A stretch of DNA of 40,106 nt, taken from the NCBI GenBank assembly GCA_958477465.1, contig CAUEFX010000039.1, positions 1-40,106 on the forward strand. Direction: 5' to 3'. The translations under genes and the position numbers were made by a program. Source of the stretch: an uncultured Bacteroides sp. GTDB taxonomy: Bacteria; Bacteroidota; Bacteroidia; Bacteroidales; Bacteroidaceae. This document shows, one piece after another, positions 16,776 through 24,300 of the stretch (positions within the stretch are counted from its first letter, which is position 1; every line of letters starts with the position of its first letter). The notes beneath the pieces were generated by a model. The model searched no databases. It was not told the origin of the DNA and was given only the letters and a program-made list of their open reading frames with translations.

Positions 16776-17879
16776 ATGAAACAGTTTATAGCTTTCGTAA
16801 GAAAAGAGTTTTTTCATATTTTCCGTGACCGGCGGACAATGCTGATTCTTTTGGGGATGCCTGTCGTTCAGATCATTCTCTTTGGTTTTGCCATATCTAC
16901 CGAAGTGAAGAATGTGCGTGTTGCCGTACTCGACCCGAACAATGACGTGATGACGCGCCGCATCGTCGACCGGATTGATGCCAGTGAATACTTTACGGTG
17001 AACCGGTTACTTCATTCTCCGCGGGAAGTGGAAACGGTATTCAGGGAGGGGGATATCGATCTCGCCATTGTATTCGGTACCCGGTTTATCGACAGGCTTT
17101 ATGCCGGTGATGCCGAAATACAGCTTATCACCGATGCCACTGACCCTAACATGGCAACAACGCAGGTGAATTATGCTACAGGGATTATCGCTGCCGTGCA
17201 ACAGGAGATGATGCCTGCCGGCATTACTGCTCCTACGATTGTGCCGAATGTCAAGTTGCTCTATAATCCGCAGATGAAGAGTACCTATAATTTTGTTCCG
17301 GGTGTCATGGGACTTATCCTGATGCTGATTTGTGCAATGATGACCTCCATATCCATTGTTCGTGAGAAGGAGACCGGGACGATGGAAATCCTGTTGGTTT
17401 CACCTCTCCGGCCGCTGTTTGTGATACTGTCCAAAGCAGTTCCTTATTTTGTGTTGTCATTCATTAATCTGGTTACGATCCTGCTCTTGTCGGTTTATGT
17501 GCTGCATGTGCCTGTGGCGGGCAGTTTGTTCTGGCTGATTTTCGTATCGCTGTTGTTTATATTCGTGTCGTTGGCATTGGGCTTGCTTATCTCTTCGGTG
17601 ACACGGACACAGGTAGCCGCCATGCTGGCTTCGGGACTGATTCTGATGATGCCTACCATGATACTTTCCGGTATGATTTTTCCCATAGAAAGTATGCCGC
17701 TCGTATTGCAGGTGGTAGCCGATGTTCTGCCGGCACGCTGGTATATTCAGGCTGTGCGTAAACTGATGATCGAGGGAGTGGATGTTGTACATGTAGTGAA
17801 AGAGATTCTCATTCTGGCATTTATGGCGATAGTATTGATTACAATTAGTTTCAAGAAGTTTAAAAACAGGTTGGAATGA
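16776..17879 (+). CDS. ABC-2 type transporter permease (YbhS/YbhR-like), first copy
   Basis: A 367-aa inner-membrane permease. The N-terminus FVRKEFFHIFRDRRTMLILL leads into helix 1 (about 23-43). A large periplasmic domain (about 45-170) follows, starting FAISTEVKNVRVAVLDPNND. Five C-terminal helices start at about 178 (FVPGVMGLILMLICAMM), with the conserved cytoplasmic turn IVREKETGTMEILLVSPLRP. This is the ABC2_membrane layout. Its partner permease is separated from it by a spacer of about 180 bp packed with inverted repeats, whereas all upstream junctions are overlapping or a few bases. Confidence 0.94.
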   Translation: MKQFIAFVRKEFFHIFRDRRTMLILLGMPVVQIILFGFAISTEVKNVRVAVLDPNNDVMTRRIVDRIDASEYFTVNRLLHSPREVETVFREGDIDLAIVFGTRFIDRLYAGDAEIQLITDATDPNMATTQVNYATGIIAAVQQEMMPAGITAPTIVPNVKLLYNPQMKSTYNFVPGVMGLILMLICAMMTSISIVREKETGTMEILLVSPLRPLFVILSKAVPYFVLSFINLVTILLLSVYVLHVPVAGSLFWLIFVSLLFIFVSLALGLLISSVTRTQVAAMLASGLILMMPTMILSGMIFPIESMPLVLQVVADVLPARWYIQAVRKLMIEGVDVVHVVKEILILAFMAIVLITISFKKFKNRLE

Positions 17880-17885
17880 ATAAAT

Positions 17886-18050
17886 AATGTGGCAATGTGC
17901 CAATATGCCGATTGAATAATATGTCAATGTGCCGATTGAATGAAACGATGGTCGATATATCCATGTGCCAATTAGAGAGAATAAACATAATTAACCCGTT
18001 AAAAAGCGCCAGCCGATTGGCACATTGTCCCATTGGCATATTGGCACATT
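17886..18050. repeat. inverted and direct AATGTGCCAAT-type repeats between the two permease genes
   Basis: A perfect 16-base inverted repeat, AATGTGCCAATATGCC, occurs at 17894-17909 and, inverted, at 18035-18050. A second copy, CAATGTGCCGATTG (17925-17938), pairs with the segment at about 18014-18027 with one mismatch. Further partial copies lie at 17886-17893 and near 17971. The transcript could form a cruciform or long hairpin spanning about 165 bases. No T-run follows, so full termination is not expected, but attenuation, RNA processing or mRNA stabilisation between the genes is possible. Confidence 0.8.
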
Positions 18051-18057
18051 ATTTACT

Positions 18058-19164
18058 ATGATTAAGTTTCTTATTGAAAAAGAATTCAAGCAGTTGATAC
18101 GTAATTCGTTTCTTCCGCGTCTTATCTTGCTTTTCCCTTGCATGATCATGATTTTTATGCCTTGGGCGATGAATCTCGAAGTGCGGAATGTTTCTCTCAA
18201 TATTGTGGATAATGACCATTCGGTTCTTTCGCGCCGGTTGGTCGATAAGATTGCTGCTTCTACTTACTTTCGCCTTACGGCTCTTCCGGATTCTTATGAT
18301 GAGGCATTGAGAAATGTGGAGGCGGGGGATGCTGATGTCATTCTCGAAATACCGCGTTATTTTGAACGGGATTGTATCGGAGGAAACGCTGCCCACGTAT
18401 TGATTGCTGCTAATGCGGTTAACGGTACGAAGGGTGGATTGGGTAGTACTTATCTCTCTAATATCGTTCGTGATTATGCTTCCGAGGCAGTCACAACTGA
18501 CATTCCGGCGTCTTTTACGGCCGATTGCCGGTTGTCGACTCTTAATTTGTATAACCCGAATTTGAATTATAAGCTTTTTATGGTACCGGCACTTATGGTG
18601 ATGTTGCTTACTCTGATCTGTGGCTTTTTGCCGGCTCTCAATATTGTGGGTGAGAAGGAGGCAGGAACCATTGAGCAGATAAACGTCACTCCGGTCAGTA
18701 AATTTACTTTTATTCTGGCAAAACTGCTTCCGTATTGGCTAATTGGTTTTATTGTTCTTACCATTTGCTTTATTCTGGCATGGGCATTTTACGGCATTGT
18801 TCCGGTTGGTCATTTCTTGATAATCTATTTCTTTGCGGTTCTGTTTGTATTGTCTATGTCGGGGCTGGGATTAGTCATATCCAATCATTCTGCCACTATG
18901 CAGCAGTCCATGTTCGTTATGTGGTTCTGCATGTTGATTCTTATTTTGATGAGTGGTTTGTTTACCCCCATCAGCAGTATGCCCGGCTGGGCGCAAGTGA
19001 TTACTGTATTCAATCCGTTGAAATACTTGATGCAGGTGATGCGTATGGTCTATCTGAAGGGTAGTGGCATGGCCGATCTGTTGCCGCAGTTGGGGGCGTT
19101 ACTGCTTTTTGCATTGGTGTTGAATATCTGGGCCGTAAGGAGCTTCAAGAAAGTTGAGGGATAA
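18058..19164 (+). CDS. ABC-2 type transporter permease (YbhS/YbhR-like), second copy
   Basis: A 368-aa permease paralogous to the preceding one. The start is the ATG at 18058 (MIKFLIEKEFKQLIRNSFLP); an earlier in-frame ATG at 18025 would lie inside the repeat arm. It has helix 1 at about 20-40, a periplasmic domain NLEVRNVSLNIVDNDHSVL onward, then five helices from about 180, with VGEKEAGTIEQINVTPVSK as the cytoplasmic turn. With the first permease it forms the heterodimeric channel for the fused ATPase. Two hairpins immediately downstream mark the end of the operon. Confidence 0.94.
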   Translation: MIKFLIEKEFKQLIRNSFLPRLILLFPCMIMIFMPWAMNLEVRNVSLNIVDNDHSVLSRRLVDKIAASTYFRLTALPDSYDEALRNVEAGDADVILEIPRYFERDCIGGNAAHVLIAANAVNGTKGGLGSTYLSNIVRDYASEAVTTDIPASFTADCRLSTLNLYNPNLNYKLFMVPALMVMLLTLICGFLPALNIVGEKEAGTIEQINVTPVSKFTFILAKLLPYWLIGFIVLTICFILAWAFYGIVPVGHFLIIYFFAVLFVLSMSGLGLVISNHSATMQQSMFVMWFCMLILILMSGLFTPISSMPGWAQVITVFNPLKYLMQVMRMVYLKGSGMADLLPQLGALLLFALVLNIWAVRSFKKVEG

Positions 19165-19239
19165 AAAAAACACCCATATCGCAGATATTTTTCGCTTACC
19201 TATTTGGGCCATGTCTTTCTGTTATCTGTGATATGGGTG
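19163..19239. repeat. 17-bp inverted repeat with 35-base loop, downstream of the ABC operon
   Basis: CACCCATATCGCAGATA (19171-19187) pairs with 19223-19239 with a single G:U. On the left it is preceded by eight A residues, giving a T-run after the hairpin on the minus strand. It could therefore stop leftward transcription, but its loop is unusually long. Confidence 0.65.
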
Positions 19240-19248
19240 GTGTGATAA

Positions 19249-19284
19249 TAAAAAAGGGAGTAATAAAACTCCCTTTTTATTTTT
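19249..19284. terminator. bidirectional intrinsic terminator
   Basis: An 11-bp perfect stem, AAAAAGGGAGT, six-base loop, ACTCCCTTTTT (19251-19278), is followed by ATTTTTT on the plus strand and by an A/T-rich run on the minus strand. It lies between the convergent ABC permease and heat-shock genes. Confidence 0.85.
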
Positions 19285-19338
19285 TGTCCGCTTAGGCAGA
19301 AATCACTATTAAGATGACTCTTGTCTTTAGAACATTCT

Positions 19339-19417
19339 ATTGATTTCAATTACTATCGATCTCGATATTTCTTGATCTCAATAGCTGTTGATTTTGGTCT
19401 TTATTTGATCTCGATTG
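19339..19417 (-). repeat. degenerate 12-base repeats at and beyond the hsp20 stop codon
   Basis: On the minus strand, ATCGAGATCAAA (last codons, IEIK) is followed after the stop by ATTGAGATCAAG (19371-19382, in the same frame, again IEIK), then ATCGAGATCGAT (19355-19366) and ATTGAAATCAAT (19339-19350). The spacing is irregular. Confidence 0.6.
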
Positions 19418-19829
19418 TTCTCTGCGGTTTTTTGATATCCTCTTCGCTGAGTTTGGGAAGGTCGATAGCTAAAACACCGTTTTCGACTTGGGCAGAGATC
19501 TTTTCCTTGTCTACATTGTCCGGCAGGATCATGGTTTGCTGGAACTTGGTATATGAGAATTCGCGGCGCAAATAACGACCGTCTTTCTTTTCGTCCTTGT
19601 TTTCGGCTTTCTTCTCCATGGAGATGACAAGGTTATTATCTTCGTCGATACGGATGTTAAAATCGTCCTTTGTCATGCCCGGAGCAGCTACTTCGACTTT
19701 ATAGTCTTTTTCTGATTCAATCACATTAATGGCAGGTGCAGTAGCATTTGCTTTTACCATCCATTCGTTATCAAAGAAATCATTAAAGATACTTGGTAAC
19801 CAGTTCTGAGTTCTTCTAACAGGCATCAT
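19401..19829 (-). CDS. Hsp20 / alpha-crystallin family small heat-shock protein
   Basis: A 142-aa cytoplasmic ATP-independent chaperone. It opens MMPVRRTQNWLPSIFNDFFD, a typical bacterial sHSP N-terminus. The alpha-crystallin domain spans about 34-125, with VAAPGMTKDDFNIRIDEDN and the conserved ENGVLAIDLPK near its end. The C-terminus PQRTIEIK contains the IxI motif that docks neighbouring subunits. A GGAG lies 8 bases before the ATG. Upstream there is a 6-bp inverted repeat, GTTCCG-TTTC-CGGAAC (19881-19896), that may be an operator. Oddly, the DNA encoding IEIK is echoed several times just after the stop codon. Confidence 0.95.
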   Translation of the reverse strand: MMPVRRTQNWLPSIFNDFFDNEWMVKANATAPAINVIESEKDYKVEVAAPGMTKDDFNIRIDEDNNLVISMEKKAENKDEKKDGRYLRREFSYTKFQQTMILPDNVDKEKISAQVENGVLAIDLPKLSEEDIKKPQRTIEIK

Positions 19830-19880
19830 AATTTTAGTCTCCTATCTTTAAGTTAAACATTCAATTTATTTGTAACTCCC

Positions 19881-19896
19881 GTTCCGTTTCCGGAAC
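19881..19896. promoter_or_regulatory. inverted repeat upstream of hsp20
   Basis: GTTCCG, four bases, CGGAAC forms a perfect dyad about 52 bases upstream of the hsp20 ATG. It is a possible repressor site or 5'-UTR hairpin. It does not match the CIRCE sequence. Confidence 0.35.
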
Positions 19897-20055
19897 CGTT
19901 GTTCGCTATGGATAGTGCAAAACGTATGCCAAGCCATTTTTATATTGATATTTGACTATTTGTCATGAAATAGGTGTCAAAATTTCATTATTTATGCCAT
20001 ATTGTACTATGGTTTTGCTTGTTTGATGGAAAGTGGATGGAACTTTGACACTTTG

Positions 20056-20529
20056 TTATCGCTCTATCAGTTTAAAACGCATGCGCAATACTTTCCGCTC
20101 TTCGTCATAATCGTGACTGATAATTTTGAAAGTTCCTATTTCGGAGGTGTTTTCCACATGCAGTCCGATACATGCACAGGTGTCATAGTCTCCGATGCGG
20201 ACAATTCGTAATGTTTCACTTGCATCTTCCGGCAGTTTGCTGAGGTCGACAATATCTTTGGCTTCTTGTTTGGGCATAAATTCGATAGTTACAGGCAGAT
20301 GTTGACGGATCACTTCATTTACCTTGTCTTCGATAGCCTGTATCTGTTCTTCACTCGGGCAATTTGCCAATTCATAATCACATTTACTTTTCTTTCTTTC
20401 GATATGGGCATTACGTGAACGCGGGCAACCGAAAGTTTTCACCATGGTAGCATTCAGAATATGTTCTACTGTGTGCATAGGTGGGTATTCTTGCTTGTTG
20501 TGGTCGTTGAGTTGAATTTGTTGTTCCAT
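20056..20529 (-). CDS. AlaX-like aminoacyl-tRNA editing hydrolase
   Basis: A 157-aa stand-alone editing-domain protein of the alanyl/threonyl-tRNA synthetase second-additional-domain type. It probably deacylates mischarged tRNA, for example Ser-tRNA(Ala). The zinc site is visible as HxxxH (H19 and H23, in MHTVEHIL) and CxxxH (C120 and H124, in CACIGLHV). Catalytic synthetase domains are absent. The substrate specificity is inferred from the fold only. It lies 22 bases after the DUF1593 gene on the same strand and is probably co-transcribed, although the two functions have no evident connection. Confidence 0.8.
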   Translation of the reverse strand: MEQQIQLNDHNKQEYPPMHTVEHILNATMVKTFGCPRSRNAHIERKKSKCDYELANCPSEEQIQAIEDKVNEVIRQHLPVTIEFMPKQEAKDIVDLSKLPEDASETLRIVRIGDYDTCACIGLHVENTSEIGTFKIISHDYDEERKVLRMRFKLIER

Positions 20530-20551
20530 AAATAAACTTGACTGATAGTTG

Positions 20552-21847
20552 TTATTCTTTTAGGATGTCAAGGCGTTTACCCCAATCTTCTATGACATCA
20601 TGACGCCATTTAAAAGTGGTTTTTGCACCCTGGAGATTATGCCAAAATAGAGATGGCGCTTGAGGGTCTGTATACCACTTCTTACCTACTTTATAATCGG
20701 TAGGGTATTCACGGCCGGGCCAGAGGTTTTCAACTGTAATAGCACCCTTGTACTGAGGAAAATCCTCTATGTGTGAGGTGATAATATACGGAAGAGTTCC
20801 AAGATAATAAGTGGAATGGCGTACAACGTAATCTCCGTTGCCTAGGTAGAAACCATCCCATTTTTGGTTACGTATGTCGAGTTGGAAACACACTGAATCA
20901 ATGGAGATTTCATCTTTCACAGGTCCTTTCACATGAAGTTCGATAATAGAATAAACAGGCACGGTATCCTTTTCAGTAGTAGGACGATAGAACACCGGAC
21001 GTGCACTGCGGCTGATCGGTTCAAAACTTCCTCCCCAAGATTCGCCCTCAGGGTTGTCGGGATTACCGTTCATGATATAGAGAAGAGCCGGAGTATCACC
21101 CAATTTGGGAATACCCTTGTAATAATTGATAAAGTCTTTACCAAGATTACCGGCATCTTTCATGAATGATTCGTAAAATCCTGCATTATACTTGTCTTTT
21201 ACTTTATTTTCGGCAATGAAACCACGATATGCCGCGTTGTTTTCAATAATCCAAAGGTTCGGAAAGTTCTCGATGATATAGGCATAGCTGTTGGTACTCC
21301 ATTTCTTGTTGGGGCCACCAATCCAGTAGACACGGATTTTATCGGCGATATCGGGAGCGTCATGCAGGGCTTGAGCAACATCGTCAAGACCTCCCCAAAC
21401 AGAAATCCACAAAGGGCGATCACTTTTACGACGTGCGCACTCCACAATCCATTGCGAACCTTCGGTCGGAGTCGTATAACCACAATAAGGGGCAGCACCT
21501 TTCCGCCCCTGTTTTGTAATTGACCGAAGCTCGTCGGGCTTCATAAGCCCGTTGATTTGCCGGCTTAATTTTGGAAAGTCTTTTTCATAAAGGGCAATCA
21601 TGCGGAGAATTTCCTCCTTATTGCCACTACCATAAGATGGGGATGATACAAGTCCTTCAAGGTCAAAGCAATCGGTGTACATAAGCAGATGAGCCATTGA
21701 TTGGTTATCGTCTGGGTCTGTTCCGCCAATGTCAGTACTGATGAGTACACGGTGTTTTTCATTTGGAATACTTATGGTTTTTGTTTCAGTATTCACTGAA
21801 TTTAATACTGAAACCACCAGCAATGAGATTAAGAATATTCTCTTCAT
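20552..21847 (-). CDS. DUF1593 nucleoside-hydrolase-like secreted protein
   Basis: A 431-aa exported protein with an N-terminal signal MKRIFLISLLVVSVLNSVN. The mature part opens VLISTDIGGTDPDDNQSM (about 34-51), the Asp cluster of the inosine-uridine nucleoside hydrolase fold. It continues with PLWISVWGGLDDVAQAL and RVYWIGGPNKKWS, which are typical of the DUF1593 family found beside glycan-degrading enzymes in Bacteroidota. A C-terminal beta domain (about 295-425) follows, with LHVKGPVKDEISIDSVCFQ. The substrate could be a ribosyl or glycosyl compound; the sequence does not tell. A clean -7 element lies 24 bases upstream. Confidence 0.85.
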   Translation of the reverse strand: MKRIFLISLLVVSVLNSVNTETKTISIPNEKHRVLISTDIGGTDPDDNQSMAHLLMYTDCFDLEGLVSSPSYGSGNKEEILRMIALYEKDFPKLSRQINGLMKPDELRSITKQGRKGAAPYCGYTTPTEGSQWIVECARRKSDRPLWISVWGGLDDVAQALHDAPDIADKIRVYWIGGPNKKWSTNSYAYIIENFPNLWIIENNAAYRGFIAENKVKDKYNAGFYESFMKDAGNLGKDFINYYKGIPKLGDTPALLYIMNGNPDNPEGESWGGSFEPISRSARPVFYRPTTEKDTVPVYSIIELHVKGPVKDEISIDSVCFQLDIRNQKWDGFYLGNGDYVVRHSTYYLGTLPYIITSHIEDFPQYKGAITVENLWPGREYPTDYKVGKKWYTDPQAPSLFWHNLQGAKTTFKWRHDVIEDWGKRLDILKE

Positions 21848-21870
21848 TAGGTTAATGTTATTTGTTTTTG

Positions 21871-21878
21871 CAAAGATA
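21871..21878 (-). promoter_or_regulatory. -7 element for the DUF1593-AlaX pair
   Basis: The minus strand reads TATCTTTG, a perfect -7 match 23 bases upstream of the ATG at 21847. The -33 is not consensus. Confidence 0.5.
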
Positions 21879-21952
21879 GGCTCTTATTTACTACAGCCAT
21901 TGCGTTTTCGCTAAAAAAATAGGAACTTTTCTGTGTGGAAGTGAAACGTCTG

Positions 21953-22020
21953 AAAATAAAAAAAGGAGCAACGCCTTGCTCCAACCTTTGTTAACCTTAA
22001 ATCTAATACTATGAAAAACA
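21953..22020 (-). ncRNA. candidate small RNA of about 65 nt with own promoter and intrinsic terminator
   Basis: Read on the minus strand, the order is a perfect promoter (22026-22056), a predicted start near 22020, about 35 bases of A/T-rich sequence including TAGATTTAAGGTTAAC, then a 7-bp hairpin, GGAGCAA-4-TTGCTCC complement (21965-21982), and a long T-run (21953-21964). No protein-coding frame of use fits inside. It lies between uvrB and the DUF1593 gene. The same segment could instead be the terminator region of uvrB transcripts, but the dedicated promoter argues for an independent transcript. I have the impression that similar sequences recur in Bacteroides genomes; not verified. Confidence 0.6.
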
Positions 22021-22025
22021 CAGTG

Positions 22026-22056
22026 CAAAGATACTGCCTTGGAGGATATCTGCAAA
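22026..22056 (-). promoter_or_regulatory. perfect -33/-7 promoter of the small-RNA candidate
   Basis: On the minus strand, TTTG (22053-22056), exactly 19 bases, then TATCTTTG (22026-22033). It is as good as the rpsP promoter and points into a 70-base unit that ends in a terminator. Confidence 0.75.
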
Positions 22057-22131
22057 CTTTTTGGCTCTAAAAGTGTGTTTTATAACATTGATTAAGATTT
22101 GCTTTTCTGAATTTAAACTCTATTGGGAAAT

Positions 22132-24165
22132 CTATCCCCATTTTTCTTTCATCAGATCCTCTAACTTCAGCAATTCGTCGCGATATTGCGCGGCTTCGAT
22201 GAATTCCAGTTTCTTGGCTGCCTCTTGCATGAGCTTCCGTGTGCGTTCGATACTCTTTTGCATTTGCGCTTTGGTCATGTATTGAACAACAGGGTCGGCT
22301 GCTACATTGGGACTTACCGGTTCTACATAGGCGCGTTGTTCTTTCAGCATGGTCTCTGTCTCTGCATTGCTTCCGCCGAATACGGAGAGATTGCGAGCTT
22401 TCTTTATCTGTTGCGGAGTGATGCCGTGTGCCTCATTGTAAGCTAATTGCTTTTCGCGTCGGCGATTGGTCTCGTCGATGGTAAGCTGCATGCTTTCCGT
22501 TATTTTGTCGGCATACATGATTACTTTTCCATTTACATTTCGGGCAGCACGGCCGGCGGTTTGTGTCAGTGAACGGTGGGAACGAAGGAATCCCTCTTTA
22601 TCCGCATCGAGAATGGCTACAAGGGATACTTCGGGAAGGTCCAACCCTTCACGCAACAGATTTACACCGATAAGCACATCATATATTCCCTGACGCAGGT
22701 CATCCATGATTTTTACCCGTTCAAGTGTATCGACGTCGCTATGGATATAGTTACAGCGCACATTGTTGTTCAGCAGGTATTCCGTCAGCTCTTCTGCCAT
22801 CCGTTTGGTCAGGGTGGTGACAAGCGTACGCTCTTCTTTTTCAATGCGTATCTGGATCTCCTCCATCAAATCATCGATTTGGTTAAGGCTTGGACGTACT
22901 TCGATAACCGGATCGAGCAGGCCGGTAGGACGTATCACCTGTTCTACGATGATGCCTTCGGAATGAATAAGCTCGTAATCGGCAGGAGTGGCACTTACGT
23001 ATATTACCTGTTTGGCCATCTCTTCGAATTCTTCGAATTTCAACGGGCGGTTATCCATCGCTGCAGGTAGGCGGAAACCGTATTCTACCAGGTTTATTTT
23101 TCGTGCACGGTCGCCCCCATACATGGCGCGTATCTGTGGAATACTTACATGGCTTTCGTCTATTACGATAAGGAAGTCATCGGGAAAGAAATCCAACAGG
23201 CAGTAAGGGCGTGTGCCGGCAGCACGCCCGTCGAAATAGCGGGAGTAATTTTCGATGCCGGAGCAGTGTCCCAATTCGCGAATCATCTCCATATCATAGG
23301 TCACACGTTCATACAACCGTTTGGCTTCGTATTCTTTTCCGATGGATTCGAAATAGGCTACTTGTTTGGTAAGGTCGTCTTCTATTTCGTGGATGGCCCG
23401 TATGGTCGCTTCTTTAGTGGTCATAAAGAGATTGGCGGGGTATATTTTGTATGCCTCGAAAGGAGCGATGGTGACACCGGCAATCGGATCCACTTCCTCG
23501 ATCCCGTCAATTTCGTCTCCCCAGAAAGTAACCCGGAGGATGTTGTCGGAATAGGCCAGGTAAATGTCCACTGTGTCTCCTTTGACACGGAAATTGCCGC
23601 GGTTCAAATCGAGGTCGTTACGTACATATAGGCTGTCTACGAGGCGGCGCAGAAAGACGTTGCGATCCATCATGCGACCTCGTTCTATTTCTATTACATT
23701 GTTGTAGAAATCAGAAGGGTTTCCCATACCATAGATGCAAGAGACGGATGAAACCACTATCACGTCTTTACGCCCCGAAAGCAGAGAGGAAGTGGCGGCA
23801 AGCCGCAGTTTGTCTATCTCATCATTGATGGCAAGATCTTTTTCGATGTACGTATCGGTACTGGGAAGGTAGGCTTCCGGCTGATAATAGTCGTAATAAG
23901 ATACGTAGTATTCAACGGCATTGTTTGGGAAAAATCCTTTGAACTCACTGTATAGCTGGGCCGCCAATGTCTTGTTGTGACTCAATATCAGTGTGGGTTT
24001 ATTGATATTGGCTATGACGTTGGCAATCGTGAAAGTCTTTCCGGAACCTGTAACTCCCAACAGAGTTTGGCCCGGCAGGCCTTGTTTTACCCCTTCGGTG
24101 AGCTGTGCAATGGCTTCAGGCTGATCGCCTGTGGGTTTATAAGCGGATGTTAATTCAAAATTCAT
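22132..24165 (-). CDS. uvrB: excinuclease ABC subunit B
   Basis: The DNA-damage verification helicase of nucleotide excision repair, loaded by UvrA and recruiting UvrC. It is 677 aa, the usual length. The start is the ATG at 24165 (MNFELTSAYKPTGDQPEAI); the frame stays open upstream across the divergent promoter region but without UvrB-like sequence. Walker A is GVTGSGKT (about 37-44). The damage-probing hairpin region is VSYYDYYQPEAYLPSTDTYI. Helicase motifs include IDESHVSIPQIRAMYGGD and QTAGRAARNVNGKVIMYAD. The C-terminal UVR domain ends AAQYRDELLKLEDLMKEKW. uvrA lies separately at 31365-34193 on the other strand. Confidence 0.98.
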   Translation of the reverse strand: MNFELTSAYKPTGDQPEAIAQLTEGVKQGLPGQTLLGVTGSGKTFTIANVIANINKPTLILSHNKTLAAQLYSEFKGFFPNNAVEYYVSYYDYYQPEAYLPSTDTYIEKDLAINDEIDKLRLAATSSLLSGRKDVIVVSSVSCIYGMGNPSDFYNNVIEIERGRMMDRNVFLRRLVDSLYVRNDLDLNRGNFRVKGDTVDIYLAYSDNILRVTFWGDEIDGIEEVDPIAGVTIAPFEAYKIYPANLFMTTKEATIRAIHEIEDDLTKQVAYFESIGKEYEAKRLYERVTYDMEMIRELGHCSGIENYSRYFDGRAAGTRPYCLLDFFPDDFLIVIDESHVSIPQIRAMYGGDRARKINLVEYGFRLPAAMDNRPLKFEEFEEMAKQVIYVSATPADYELIHSEGIIVEQVIRPTGLLDPVIEVRPSLNQIDDLMEEIQIRIEKEERTLVTTLTKRMAEELTEYLLNNNVRCNYIHSDVDTLERVKIMDDLRQGIYDVLIGVNLLREGLDLPEVSLVAILDADKEGFLRSHRSLTQTAGRAARNVNGKVIMYADKITESMQLTIDETNRRREKQLAYNEAHGITPQQIKKARNLSVFGGSNAETETMLKEQRAYVEPVSPNVAADPVVQYMTKAQMQKSIERTRKLMQEAAKKLEFIEAAQYRDELLKLEDLMKEKWG

Positions 24166-24300
24166 GTTCAGTTTTAAAAAGGGAAGCAATATTCGGAAAA
24201 ATAGTTGAGATAAACAAGCCTTTTTTTCAAATAAATCCTTTACTTTGCAACAGTTTATTATAAAAAACAGAATAATACAAATAAAAATATAGCGAAAGTC

